A stretch of 64,000 nt of DNA. It comes from Cytobacillus oceanisediminis (GTDB lineage Bacteria; Bacillota; Bacilli; Bacillales; Cytobacillaceae). The notes below the pieces were generated by a model that was not told the origin of the DNA, did not search any database, and saw only the letters and a program-made list of their open reading frames with translations. The stretch is from the NCBI RefSeq assembly GCF_007830235.1, contig NZ_VLKI01000013.1:62001-126000 (forward strand), read 5' to 3'. This document shows positions 45,489-54,570 of the stretch, one piece after another. Each line of letters begins with the position of its first letter. Position 1 is the first letter of the stretch. A program made the translations under genes and the position numbers.

Positions 45489-45972
45489 TAAAAGATAACA
45501 GACTGTAAAGTAAGGCCATAGCTTATTAATATTTTATTGATTAAAAAGTCAAAAAGAGAAAATATGATTTATAAAAGAAAGTAGATAAGACTTACTCACT
45601 AAATACACATTTGATTTTCAAAGGACACGGTCGATTCACCGGGCTTTCTAGTTATTATAAGATCTACACTTCTTAACTTAACCTTAATTTTTTGTGTTAA
45701 TAATTATCTTATCCTACGGATAGCGTCTTTTACATATTTAATATTGGTTGTTTAAAGTTATCATCAGCTCCCTGTACATACAAGCTTTCTTATATTCACC
45801 AAAATGCTTTACTAGCAAACAACCCTCTAAAAAAATGAGAACATAATTAATAAACTTTTATAAAAGAAGTAATTGCAAAAACAAGACCCTAATCAAAAAG
45901 GAATGCAAAGAAAGAAGGTGACAAAAGGAACATATCTCCGTTTTTGTCACCTTCCTAGAACATTAGGCGCTA
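45489..45972. other. Intergenic region
   Basis: No gene seen. It ends with the terminator at 45914-45954 that serves the GH19 gene. Confidence 0.4.
45914..45954 (-). terminator. Terminator of the GH19 gene
   Basis: Hairpin gaaggtgacaaaa / ttttgtcaccttc, 19 bases beyond the stop on the minus strand, followed by TTTCTTT. Confidence 0.7.
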
Positions 45973-46515
45973 TTAAACAAAAATAGCAGCAGTTCGTTGA
46001 TAATAATCTTCTCTCTCAGCTAATTTCCTCATTCCACGACCGTTTACCCTCAAAGTAACGTCTTTCACTGTTGCACCTGAGTCAACTAGTGCATTCATAT
46101 TGTTCATCTTCCACCAAAACCCAGCACTCGACCATGGATAGTTTTTAGAAACATAGTCCACCCCTTCCATAATTCGGGGATCACCCATTTCTTCCTCAAA
46201 CTTCTGGTAATTATATCGGCCAGTTAATTGAATATATCCCGCTCCTTTATATTTTGGCCCATCTCCAGGATTTACATTACCAAGATCCCTTCTGTTTTCG
46301 TATTCACTTCCATCTGCATATTCCTGAGTCGCATTTCCATAATCGGATTCAATCATACATTGACTTAGAAAATGTCTGATTCTTTCCGTAGTAGTTATAT
46401 CATATTTTTCTAAAGTGGAATTCAAATCCCTTACCATATGATCATTAACTTTTTTCCATCCAAACGCTCTAAGTTGGTCAGCGGTTACATGTGTTCTAAC
46501 AGCAGTTGCTGGCAT
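45973..46515 (-). CDS. GH19 chitinase/lysozyme-like hydrolase
   Basis: 180 residues from ATG 46515 (AAGGGTGG upstream; the GTG at 46527 overlaps it). GH19 fold: RIRHFLSQCMIESDYGNATQE (catalytic Glu in IESDYG), YKGAGYIQLTGRYNYQKF, and SAGFWWKMNNMN. Such short forms act as phage-type endolysins on peptidoglycan or as chitinases. No signal peptide and no binding domain. It is the third wall-type hydrolase of this region without an export signal. Confidence 0.88.
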   Translation of the reverse strand: MPATAVRTHVTADQLRAFGWKKVNDHMVRDLNSTLEKYDITTTERIRHFLSQCMIESDYGNATQEYADGSEYENRRDLGNVNPGDGPKYKGAGYIQLTGRYNYQKFEEEMGDPRIMEGVDYVSKNYPWSSAGFWWKMNNMNALVDSGATVKDVTLRVNGRGMRKLAEREDYYQRTAAIFV

Positions 46516-47003
46516 ATTAAATCCCACCCTTATATTTTGTTTGATGAAAGTCTAAATTTTCAAGTATGAAAGCTCTATAAAGACTGCGTCCATACTTTAT
46601 TTATCTTTAGCAAATACGAATGAGCTATCCTAATTAATTGAAGGAAAAAAAGCTATAGACATAAACCCAATAAGAATTTAGTCTACAAGACATTTACTAA
46701 ATATACATTTTTCAACATATATGTATATACAAACTAATTCTTTTATAAAGGTTTGGATTAAATGGTCACTTGCTCTTCTATGCCCATGCCCCATACTACA
46801 TCTAAATACTTGTTTAACAATTCCCTATTTAAGATTCTGTTTATCCTCTGCCAATTCTGTAAGTTACTTTACACCCAACTAAGGTTTACGACTCCTTTGA
46901 TCCAATTTCAATCTAAAGCATTTTTATTGATAAAAAAAGTCTTAAAGGGCATCCTATTTCATGGATTTTAGAACGTTATCAAAACATCTTTAGGGGGATT
47001 ACT
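46516..47003. other. Intergenic region
   Basis: AT-rich spacer between divergent genes; no RNA structure or further gene recognised. Confidence 0.4.
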
Positions 47004-47492
47004 ATGACAGAAACTATTTCCATTTCTGGACAGGTACAAGGGTTTAATAGAGTACCTATTTCTAACATTAAAGTCTCGGCATATACTGATTGGGAGCATC
47101 TAGGCCACGTCTTCACCGATGAGGATGGTAAATATAAGTTATCCATACCTTCTAATTCAGCCATTAGTGTGTGTTTTGATACTCACCCTTCGCTCACAAA
47201 TGCAAAGGAATGGCACCCGTCTGTTGTTGCAAACATAGACGCCAGGCAGGATATTGTACTCAACCGGTTTCTTATGCGCGTTGGAACAAGTGATGGAGCA
47301 ATGGCTGATCTTGATGTACTCGCCGCATATCAATTCTGTGCGATGTGGATCAATAGAGACACAAATCTTGACAAGACATATGCTGAGTATACCGTATTTC
47401 GTATCTCACAAATGAAGCAACCTCTACGAGAGCTTGAGGAGTTTCGAGGAAAGCTGCAAGAATACTTCTTAATTAAATCGCATTCATCCTAA
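47004..47492 (+). CDS. Protein with carboxypeptidase-regulatory-like (CarboxypepD_reg) domain
   Basis: 162 residues after AGGGGGA. Residues 5-60 form a beta-sandwich of the CarboxypepD_reg type (ISGQVQGFNRVPISNIKVSA, then VFTDEDGKYKLSIPSNSAIS). The remaining 100 residues are helical (MADLDVLAAYQFCAMWINRD, LRELEEFRGKLQEYF) and not assignable. No signal peptide. Such sandwiches usually bind or extend surface proteins, so this fits the surrounding exoprotein-like set. Confidence 0.65.
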   Translation: MTETISISGQVQGFNRVPISNIKVSAYTDWEHLGHVFTDEDGKYKLSIPSNSAISVCFDTHPSLTNAKEWHPSVVANIDARQDIVLNRFLMRVGTSDGAMADLDVLAAYQFCAMWINRDTNLDKTYAEYTVFRISQMKQPLRELEEFRGKLQEYFLIKSHSS

Positions 47493-47672
47493 TGACTGTT
47501 AGAAGGTTATGTTATAGACCTACTTGTGCATACCTTGTAATAAGTCATTAATATACTGTTTATTTATAAATTCGTGTCTATTGTTTGTATACTAACCAGA
47601 AAAAAGTGAAAAATATATCTGCATGCTTATAAAGTGGTTTTAGAAATAAACTGCATAATTTAGGAGGAAAAT

Positions 47673-47891
47673 ATGAAAGAAAATTTATATTCAGGAATTG
47701 TGGAAAATGGAGAGTTTAAATCTGATACTACAGAATGTCCGGATGCTGTTAAACTAACAACCATGCCTGTTCAAGCAGCGATGACTCCTGATAGTACTAA
47801 AATTGACCTGTCCAAATATGAAGGACAAACCATTAAAGTTCGTGGGCAAGAAAGTGGTTGTTGGATCTACTCAGCTGAGGTTATCAAATAA
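47673..47891 (+). CDS. Small unknown protein, 72 aa
   Basis: ATG after AGGAGG. Beta-rich sequence (SKYEGQTIKVRGQESGCWIY) that looks like one small barrel, with two cysteines. No family recognised. A terminator follows at 47949-47996, so it is an independent transcript. Confidence 0.6.
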   Translation: MKENLYSGIVENGEFKSDTTECPDAVKLTTMPVQAAMTPDSTKIDLSKYEGQTIKVRGQESGCWIYSAEVIK

Positions 47892-48422
47892 GTTTGATTA
47901 AAACTTTCGAGTTGAAATGTACTCGCCCACAAGAATGTATTTTTAAAAATTGGGGACAGTTATCCTAATTCCTACACTTGTCCTCAATTTTTTTTATTTG
48001 TAGTTTTTCTCGAAAACAGTTAAGTGGATTCCATTTGTTGATACAAACACTAATAGGGTCATCACGGTGTGATTAATTTTGCCACAGAAAGTTAAACAAC
48101 AATATGAAAAACGTTGGCCGTTCATCTTTAAAATTCCAAACCTGGTTTGGTATACTTGCATTAACTGCAATTCACAAAACTCGAGAGACTTAATACTTAT
48201 TTATAAGCAAAAATAGTCGATCTAGAAGAGAGACTTTCAGCTCTCAAATATAAGATTTAAACTGAACCTAATGTGTGAAGATTGTCGGTATTTCTCAATT
48301 CCTCTAACATAGATGTCACCGCTATTTAGAGATCCGATGGACCCAGGCCTACCTGTTATCTTGACCAGTAATAAATCATAGCAGATTCGGGAGAAAAATT
48401 AGTTATAAACCTATTATAGTGT
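47892..48422. other. Intergenic region with terminator and a doubtful remnant
   Basis: After the terminator at 47949-47996 the + strand reads an open stretch at about 48080-48214 (QQYEKRWPFIFKIPNLVWYT, then CINCNSQNSRDLILIYKQK) with no ribosome binding site. It could be the relic of a small Cys-containing protein. Confidence 0.3.
47949..47996 (+). terminator. Terminator after the 72-aa gene
   Basis: Hairpin aattggggaca / tgtcctcaatt followed by an eight-T run. Confidence 0.75.
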
Positions 48423-48752
48423 TCACACTTTAGTAGCAAACCACCCGTATGTTTTTCCGTCTGTTGACATGAAAGTACCAGCAATGTGTATTCTAGGCTG
48501 GTTAGTCATAGCATCCAATATATATGCATTAAATATATCCCTACCGTATGGATAGTCAATATAAAAAAGCATTTGTCGATTATTTTCATCCATTTTAATA
48601 ATTTGCCCATTAAATCGATCGTTGTACATATTTCTTACACTTATAGCCAAGCCACCTAAGGTAGGTTCGGTAATATCCAACCACACAACCACTGCGTTTT
48701 GCTGCATTCGGTATGTGCCTTTCCATTCACGAAAATCAACTGCCATATACAT
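48423..48752 (-). CDS. Small unknown protein, 109 aa
   Basis: From ATG 48752, five bases after AAGGAG. A beta-rich soluble protein (AVVVWLDITEPTLGGLAISV, RQMLFYIDYPYGRDIFNAYI, IHIAGTFMSTDGKTYGWFAT). No signal peptide and no family I recognise; the repeated strand pattern suggests a small beta-barrel. It marks the right edge of the accessory set before IS debris. Confidence 0.6.
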   Translation of the reverse strand: MYMAVDFREWKGTYRMQQNAVVVWLDITEPTLGGLAISVRNMYNDRFNGQIIKMDENNRQMLFYIDYPYGRDIFNAYILDAMTNQPRIHIAGTFMSTDGKTYGWFATKV

Positions 48753-49279
48753 AAACACTCCTTTTTCACCTAAGACTAAGTAAATAAACCATAATACATA
48801 ATATTAGGTAGATGTCAGAATGGGAAAATGTCCATTTAAAAATATGCCTTATTGACCAAATATATTATTTGTTTCAAACGAAAAGATTCTCACCATTAAA
48901 ATCCTAACTTGAAAGACAGGAATAAAGGGTCCACATAATATAGGATTTAACTTAGGAAAAAAGGTGCCTGTCGCACTAACCTTGTATGAATGTTTATCAT
49001 TGAATAATTTCAATAATTTTACAAATTTGTGTAAGCATTAATCAAAAAAGGGAAGAGGACATTTTAAATGACTTTGTTCCCTTCTTTTCCAATTAATAAT
49101 AATTTCCTTTTTCTTTCATGAGTTTTCTTATTTTTAATTGTTTTTTATTTCACCAATGCGAAGTTACCAAATTTCGATTTTCTTTTTTCTTTTTGCGCAA
49201 CGCTTTCTTAAAAGTACTTACGGATTAAAAATGATATGTTTGTAAAAGACGAAAGAATTTCCAAAGAGTCTTGTCTGGC
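48753..49279. other. Intergenic region with repeat fragment
   Basis: AT-rich, no gene. At 48957-48985 there is a piece of the common Bacillus element (aaaaaaggtgcctgtcgca) that recurs at 51765 and 55275. Confidence 0.4.
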
Positions 49280-50215
49280 TTGGTTTGCAACTTTACAATG
49301 AGTGACAGTCAATAAGCTATTAATGCCAGGAACATTTGATTCCAAATCCCATGTGGTTTCGTACTCCTGATTTTAGTTAATTTCAGATGCTGCTTAATCC
49401 ACCTGAAGAATAATTCAATTATCCAACGGTTACGGTATATCTCCATAACTTATTGATCAGATAGATCAAATCTAGTTAGATAAAAATCGGTAGGTTTTAT
49501 CTTTATCATTTACAAACTCAATATACCTTTGCGGAATATTGGATATACCGTATAGAACTTTAGCATCTGTTTTAAATGGATAGACGAGTTGACCCATATT
49601 CTTCCAATGTGTATAATTGCATAGCTTTCGATATACGAACAACAAGTGAAATTCTTTTTTCCTGCCAATCCATTAGGTCCTTTATTGATGAAAACCCCGG
49701 TCCATCACATAAATAGTATCTTCCTCTTCATTTAGAATATCGGAACTTTCGTAATCACTCAGTTCCAGTTGAAGGAATAATTTTATTTGGAAACGAGACA
49801 TCTGGTATAACAACGGACATCCTAGTATGCATTTTAACGGCATCTTGCCCTTTGAAATAAATGCCCAGTCACATAATTGTTCAGGCAATCTCATTTCAGT
49901 AGAATCAACGACACTTAATCGGCCAATTCCATTGGGAAGCCCTTTACTTGAACTGGTAAATTGCTTTATATTTTGAGTTACTTTAATGAATAGCCTTTCT
50001 ACAACTTCTGTTGGCAAATCGTTGAATCGGCGACTAAGTTGAGAACCGCTAATTTTCCTAATACCAATTGCTTTCCGTAAGCATATAATTTTTTTCTATG
50101 TGAGCGTATGAGCTCCACCGGTCTACCTGGGCAGCGACAAAGATCTTTAATAAAGATATCGTAGAAAGATGGTATCCATAATCTTTAAAGGACAATCGTG
50201 GTCCTCTGTCGGAAG
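49280..50215 (-). mobile_element. IS4-family transposase, degenerate
   Basis: Reading the minus strand in all frames gives ordered pieces of one IS4-type transposase. These are IPSFYDIFIKDLCRCPGRPV and SQLSRRFNDLPTEVVERLF (N-terminus), then LSVVDSTEMRLPEQLCDWAF (first catalytic Asp) and EDTIYVMDRGFHQ (second Asp). Near 49310-49430 the C-terminus WIIELFFRWIKQHLKLTKIR follows (catalytic Glu). Many stops and frameshifts; no clear terminal repeats. The longest open piece is 49682-50017. It cannot be active. Confidence 0.82.
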
Positions 50216-50437
50216 AAGAGATAAGCATTGACAATTTAGCATTTCTCGACCTATACTTTCATTGCTTGTAAATACTTTTTATTACAAATATGGGTTATTT
50301 TTAAAAGTGATGCAAGGCTAGTGGGTCAGGTAATTGATTCTAGCTCTTTTTATTGTATTTGTTCTTACTTAACTTTATCTTATCGGCCACTAATTCCTTT
50401 GTGACTGAGTCGGCTATATGTCCTTTTCTTTCCTAGC

Positions 50438-50475
50438 AAAAAAAGCGCGCAGCTTTTATACTGTACGCGCTTTTT
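50438..50475 (-). terminator. Terminator of the SleB-like gene
   Basis: Hairpin aaaaagcgcg / cgcgcttttt with a T-run on the minus strand, touching the stop at 50474. Confidence 0.8.
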
Positions 50476-51004
50476 AAATAGCAAATGCATGATTACCGAT
50501 TTTTTTCACGACTTCACGGGAAAAGATCCACTGACTTGTCGCAGTTTCAGGATTATAAAAATAAAGTAGCTCAACGTTTTTCTCTTTATCAACGAGAGCT
50601 GTCTCAACGGCCTGAACTGCTTCATTACTAGCAGGTTCATTAATGGAGCCATTTTGAACTGGTTCAAAAGCATTCTTTTGATAAATTACACCCTTAACTG
50701 TATCTGGAAATTGTTCATGTTCGACACGATTTAATACAACATCGGCCACGGCAACCTTACCCTCAAACGGTTCTCCTTCTGCTTCAGCCTGTACAAGACG
50801 CGCAAGCAGCTTTTTCTCTTCCGCTTTAATAAAACGATGATCTGTGGATGAAGCCTCTTTCGTGTTGACCTCAACTTTTTTATATGTCAAGGTTTCTGCA
50901 GCTTTTTGATCAACTGACTCAGCATCAAAATGATTCGCAGGAAAAAAATTATATGAACCCATAATGAGTGAAATGGTAACAACAAATGTAAATAAGTTTT
51001 TCAT
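50474..51004 (-). CDS. SleB/CwlJ-type cell wall hydrolase, secreted
   Basis: 176 residues with a signal peptide (MKNLFTFVVTISLIMGSYNF) and a Hydrolase_2 domain from about 65: LLARLVQAEAEGEPFEGKVA (catalytic Glu in AEAEGE), VADVVLNRVEHEQFPDTVKG, LYFYNPETA. These enzymes cleave cortex or vegetative peptidoglycan. It is shorter than SleB and lacks its wall-binding domain. In contrast to the wall hydrolases at 33-46 kb, this one carries an export signal. Confidence 0.88.
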   Translation of the reverse strand: MKNLFTFVVTISLIMGSYNFFPANHFDAESVDQKAAETLTYKKVEVNTKEASSTDHRFIKAEEKKLLARLVQAEAEGEPFEGKVAVADVVLNRVEHEQFPDTVKGVIYQKNAFEPVQNGSINEPASNEAVQAVETALVDKEKNVELLYFYNPETATSQWIFSREVVKKIGNHAFAI

Positions 51005-51245
51005 TTGTAAACCTCCTGTTTGTCTTTTTTAGGATAAAAACAGGCCTTTAATAAGGCTAACAGGTTTACAAGGGTATCTCATTAGTGAATAGGTGGGAGA
51101 ATTACCAATCATGAAAAAGGTATTCCAATTGCTGTTATATTAACCTAAGTTATACTTTTTGTTATAACATGCTATTTAAGTTGTTTAATCTATATATTAT
51201 TCTAGAGAGAGTTCTAATCTATAACTGAATGAGGTGCCTATATAA

Positions 51246-51747
51246 TTGAAAGTACTTGAGACAGATCGATTAATTCTTCGCAGGTTAACAACAGATGATG
51301 CAGCATTTATACTCGAACTTCTAAATGAACCTGGTTGGATCCGTTATATTGGAGACAAAGGTGTTCGGACCCTGGAAGATGCTAAGAACTATATTTTAAC
51401 CGGCCCCATGAAAATGTATTCACAGTTGGGCTTTGGGCTTTTTCTTGTTGAACGAAAGGAAGGATGCACACCCATTGGGATGTGTGGTTTATTAAAAAGA
51501 GATTCTTTAGAAGATGTCGATATTGGCTTTGCGTTTTTATCTAGATATCAGACACAAGGTTATGGCTTTGAGGCAGCATCTGCTACGCTGAGATATGGAC
51601 ATGAACAACTGGGTCTGAAGCGGATCCTCGCCATAACCACCTTAGACAATTATGCCTCTTCCAGGCTGCTTGAAAAAATCAAAATGAAATATGAAGGAAC
51701 AAATTCTTAATGAAACGGAAGAGCTAAAATTGTTTGTATCGAAATAA
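51246..51747 (+). pseudogene. GNAT acetyltransferase, frameshifted near its end
   Basis: TTG 51246 (GAGGTG upstream) opens LETDRLILRRLTTDDAAFIL, then GMCGLLKRDSLEDVDIGFAF and YASSRLLEKIKMKYEG, a normal RimJ-type acetyltransferase. The frame stops at 51710 (TNS). Deleting one A from the AAA at 51701-51703 restores TILNETEELKLFVSK and a stop at 51747, the usual C-terminus of the family (total 166 residues). Loss of the last strand may or may not abolish activity. Confidence 0.7.
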
Positions 51748-51763
51748 TAAATCATTTTGCTTT

Positions 51764-51822
51764 GAAAAAAGTGCCTGTCCCATCGCTCCTTAACGTAGGG
51801 ACACAGCAAGGTTCAGGCCCTT
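51764..51822. repeat. Common Bacillus GTGCCTGTCCC-type repeat
   Basis: aaaaaagtgcctgtccca with a downstream imperfect inverse (agggacac ... ttcaggccc). Related pieces occur at 48957 and 55275. Probably a dispersed element that can end transcription. Confidence 0.5.
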
Positions 51823-51855
51823 TCTTCAAGTTGTTTTCTCTTTTATTAGGCACTT

Positions 51856-52863
51856 TTAATTCTGAATGTCCAGCAGATATTTCCTCAGCCTTTCCTTTGT
51901 ATTTTCATCTGCAAAAGCGGCTTCCACACTAATCATGTAAATTTGTTTATAATCTTCATCACTCATAGCAAATTCATTACAGACTAAATCACATTCCTTT
52001 GCCATCGTTGTATTTGATACCGTTCTGTTGTCCGTATTAACGGTTACTTTTATTCCATCCCTATGAAAGTCATAAATTGGATGCTCACTAAATTGGTTTA
52101 CTGCTTTGGTTTGAACATTACTTGTTGGACACATCTCAAGCACTACCTGTTGTTCCTTAACAATGTTATAAGCCTCAACACAGTCCTTAATAAATACACC
52201 ATGTCCAATCCTTTCAGCCCCTAACCATTCAACGGCCTCAAGCACATTTTTTCCAATTCCCGTTTCCCCGGCGTGGATTGTGACTCTGTAGCCATATTCT
52301 CTAGCCAATGCGATTGGTTCAATGAACTTCCCGCAAAATCCTTCCTCTTCGGAAGCACACAAATCGATCGCGACAACCCCTTTTCCAAGGAATATCTTAC
52401 CCTTTTTGACGACCTCAAAAGCATTTTCCACCGACATCGTTCTCATACATGACAAAATGATATTTCCTTTAATATCAAATTGTTCTTCTGCCTCTTTCAT
52501 TCCCTCTATCACACTTTGAATGATTTTCTCTACAGATAACCCCATTCGCGTATGAAGTAATGGGGCGAATCGAACCTCCATATATTTCACATTTTCCTTT
52601 GCTGCATCTTCAAAAAGCTCAAAAGTAATTCTTTTTAAATTTTCCTTTGACTGCATCACTAAATTAGGGATGGAGAATCTTTTTAAATATTCATCTAAGG
52701 ATTCGCAATCCAATGGGGCAATTAGTTTTTCTTTGATCTCTTCTTTATCAAAGGAAGGTATACTTATGCTTTCTCTCTTCGCGATATCAATGATGGTCTC
52801 AGGTCTAACACTCCCATCCAAATGGCAGTGAAGTTCAATTTTAGGCATTATAGAAAAATTCAT
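51856..52863 (-). CDS. add: Adenosine deaminase (or related purine deaminase)
   Basis: 335 residues of the amidohydrolase ADA family: PKIELHCHLDGSVRPETI (HxH zinc ligands), YMEVRFAPLLH, VTIHAGETG (His and catalytic Glu), RIGHGVF, LEMCPTSNVQT, and VTVNTDNRTVSNT (Asp ligand). It converts adenosine to inosine with zinc; an adenine deaminase activity cannot be excluded from sequence. RBS GAGGAGG before ATG 52863. The leader carries an adenine riboswitch and terminator, so the gene should be switched on by adenine. Confidence 0.9.
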   Translation of the reverse strand: MNFSIMPKIELHCHLDGSVRPETIIDIAKRESISIPSFDKEEIKEKLIAPLDCESLDEYLKRFSIPNLVMQSKENLKRITFELFEDAAKENVKYMEVRFAPLLHTRMGLSVEKIIQSVIEGMKEAEEQFDIKGNIILSCMRTMSVENAFEVVKKGKIFLGKGVVAIDLCASEEEGFCGKFIEPIALAREYGYRVTIHAGETGIGKNVLEAVEWLGAERIGHGVFIKDCVEAYNIVKEQQVVLEMCPTSNVQTKAVNQFSEHPIYDFHRDGIKVTVNTDNRTVSNTTMAKECDLVCNEFAMSDEDYKQIYMISVEAAFADENTKERLRKYLLDIQN

Positions 52864-52886
52864 CGTTGGACCTCCTCAATATTTTC

Positions 52887-52954
52887 AAAAAAAAAATTCC
52901 TGATTACGAAGAAAATACAAATAAATGCTTGTATCTTCTTCGTAATCAGGAATT
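52887..52954 (-). terminator. Adenine-riboswitch terminator
   Basis: A long minus-strand hairpin, TTCCTGATTACGAAGAAGAT paired with the inverse downstream, then ten T. Its 5' arm uses the 3' side of the aptamer (P3, J3/1 and P1), so ligand binding must prevent it from forming. Confidence 0.85.
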
Positions 52955-53003
52955 ATTGGTTCCTGGTAGAGACCTCCAAACCATATTATTGGAGTTATAC
53001 GAA
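52941..53003 (-). promoter_or_regulatory. Adenine riboswitch (purine class)
   Basis: The minus strand shows the purine aptamer: CGTATAACTCC, AATAATATGGTTTGGAG, GTCTCTACCAGGAACC and AATTCCTGATTACG. The specificity position in J3/1 (GATTA, not GACTA) is U, as in pbuE, hence adenine. The overlap with the terminator means ligand turns the adenosine deaminase gene on. Confidence 0.9.
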
Positions 53004-53592
53004 TTTGAGTAGTTCATTAGGTTTTTTAAAAGGATAATTAAATTTATCTACATTGTCAAGGAGTTTGAAAGATCTCCTCACAGGTTATTTTGTTTTTCAC
53101 ACTATTTTCATTTTGACCCCCTTTTACATATTTATTATCGACCATGCTAATTGGTCGGAGCTTTTTTATTGAAGTTCAGGTAATTAGTATTATACGCATA
53201 GCTAAATTCAAAAATATATAGTTCCCTCCCTATCTACAACTAATAAAACTAACACAAAATATGAAAAAAGATATCTTTTTTACTCAGGAAAATAGGACGA
53301 TAATCTTTTATGAGAAAGCGCCATTAATTATTAAAAAGCAGCAGCTATTTACTGCAATCTATTTATAAATTCTAAGATCACATTCTTCTATCTTTAACTA
53401 GTTTCCAATAATGATAACCTGGGACGGTAAGTTTACATGATTTTGAGTTCATAGTTAAAAAATACATATGTGCTTCATCTACAGGAAAAACTAGTCATAC
53501 ACTTTAAATTTTCGAAGAATTTAAAATTTGGACACATTTGGATTAGAACTAAAAACCCGCACAGTTCCCGAAAGGAAATAAGCGGGTTTTTA
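53004..53592. other. Intergenic region with two terminators
   Basis: On the + strand 53139-53168 is a hairpin cgacca / tggtcg with a T-run that serves no visible gene. At 53550-53592 a hairpin aaaacccgc / gcgggtttt ends the gerQ transcript on the minus strand. Otherwise nothing recognised. Confidence 0.5.
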
Positions 53593-53604
53593 GCGTTTCT
53601 CAAA

Positions 53605-54069
53605 TCACTCCGATGTCTCCAGGGACGCCTCGACAACCGGACTAATTTCCGTGTGAGGATAGTTGATTCGTTCCCCGAATTCTACCCAGTCGAGATTTGC
53701 CATCAGAAGCAGGTAGCGTTTCCCGCTGGACGGGTCGCTGATGATGATGTGGTCACGGCCAGCCGTTTCGACGCGCCCCTGATAAACCATTGCATTCCAT
53801 CTGCTGTTCCCTTGGTAAGTGAAATAGAAGGTACCAACCTTCCCTTTGTTGAAGCGCAGGATATTTTCGATAAATGATTCTTCCACCACGCCAGTCGGTA
53901 ATTGCTGCCCAGTCCCCATCGGAACTACTGGGACGGAATATGACGGTCCAGAAGGCATATTCATAGGGAAGCCTCCTGGTTGTTTTGCGGTCCTACCCTG
54001 CATCATGGAAGCCGGATAATAACCAGGAAAATAATTCGTTGGATAATAACTGGAGTCTCCATATGTCAT
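53605..54069 (-). CDS. gerQ: Spore coat protein GerQ
   Basis: 154 residues. The N-terminal third is Tyr, Pro, Met and Gly rich (YYPTNYFPGYYPASMMQG). The GerQ core follows: ESFIENILRFNKGKVGTFYF, RVETAGRDHIIISDPSSGKR and YLLLMANLDWVEF. GerQ is cross-linked in the inner coat and is needed to place CwlJ. It lies just downstream of cwlJ, the usual operon. Confidence 0.93.
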   Translation of the reverse strand: MTYGDSSYYPTNYFPGYYPASMMQGRTAKQPGGFPMNMPSGPSYSVPVVPMGTGQQLPTGVVEESFIENILRFNKGKVGTFYFTYQGNSRWNAMVYQGRVETAGRDHIIISDPSSGKRYLLLMANLDWVEFGERINYPHTEISPVVEASLETSE

Positions 54070-54093
54070 GTATAGATCAGCTCCTTTTTTTAT

Positions 54094-54570
54094 TTAGCGA
54101 TAAAACTCTGGGCAGTAGCCCGGTACACCGACATAGAAGCAATGATTTTTGTGCGCAAAATCGAACTGAGTCATGGGGGATCTTGGCATCGTGGCGGTAC
54201 AAGGAGCTCGAAATTGTTTCCCCGGACTGGGGTTAAAAAACCACAAGTTCATTCTGGCCCGTGGTTCCCTGTAACCTTGCAGCAAATCCCTGGCCCTCTG
54301 GAGGTCAGCTTCGTCGGGACGCTGTGTATACAAAGCTCCATTTAAGACGGGCTCGAAATGAGGGATTCCAGTTCCAGGGATGGTTTGATAAATCGCATGC
54401 CTGATATTGCGCAAATTTTTGAAGTCTGGAGCACAGTCTGCCTCAACCCGATTGGCCACAACCGTTCCTACCATACTCATCCCTTGGGCTCCTTCACCGA
54501 TCGCTTCCGACAGCATGAGCCTCGCTAACGAATCCACGTCACGGGAAGTATGTTTTATTCGTCTACCCAT
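54094..54570 (-). CDS. cwlJ: Spore cortex-lytic enzyme CwlJ
   Basis: 158 residues of a single Hydrolase_2 domain without signal peptide: LARLMLSEAIGEGAQGMSMV (catalytic Glu), GTVVANRVEADCAPDFKN, AIYQTIPG, MNLWFFNPSPGKQFR. CwlJ degrades cortex during germination in response to Ca-dipicolinate and sits in the coat, which explains the missing signal. The cwlJ-gerQ order matches B. subtilis. Confidence 0.93.
   Translation of the reverse strand: MGRRIKHTSRDVDSLARLMLSEAIGEGAQGMSMVGTVVANRVEADCAPDFKNLRNIRHAIYQTIPGTGIPHFEPVLNGALYTQRPDEADLQRARDLLQGYREPRARMNLWFFNPSPGKQFRAPCTATMPRSPMTQFDFAHKNHCFYVGVPGYCPEFYR

Noticed and set aside
42580-47003. Sporulation sigma-E or sigma-K promoters upstream of the giant, metalloprotease and papain genes
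   Set aside because: Single elements such as CATAATGTA (about 44217) occur, but no matching -35 at proper spacing; too weak to report as features.
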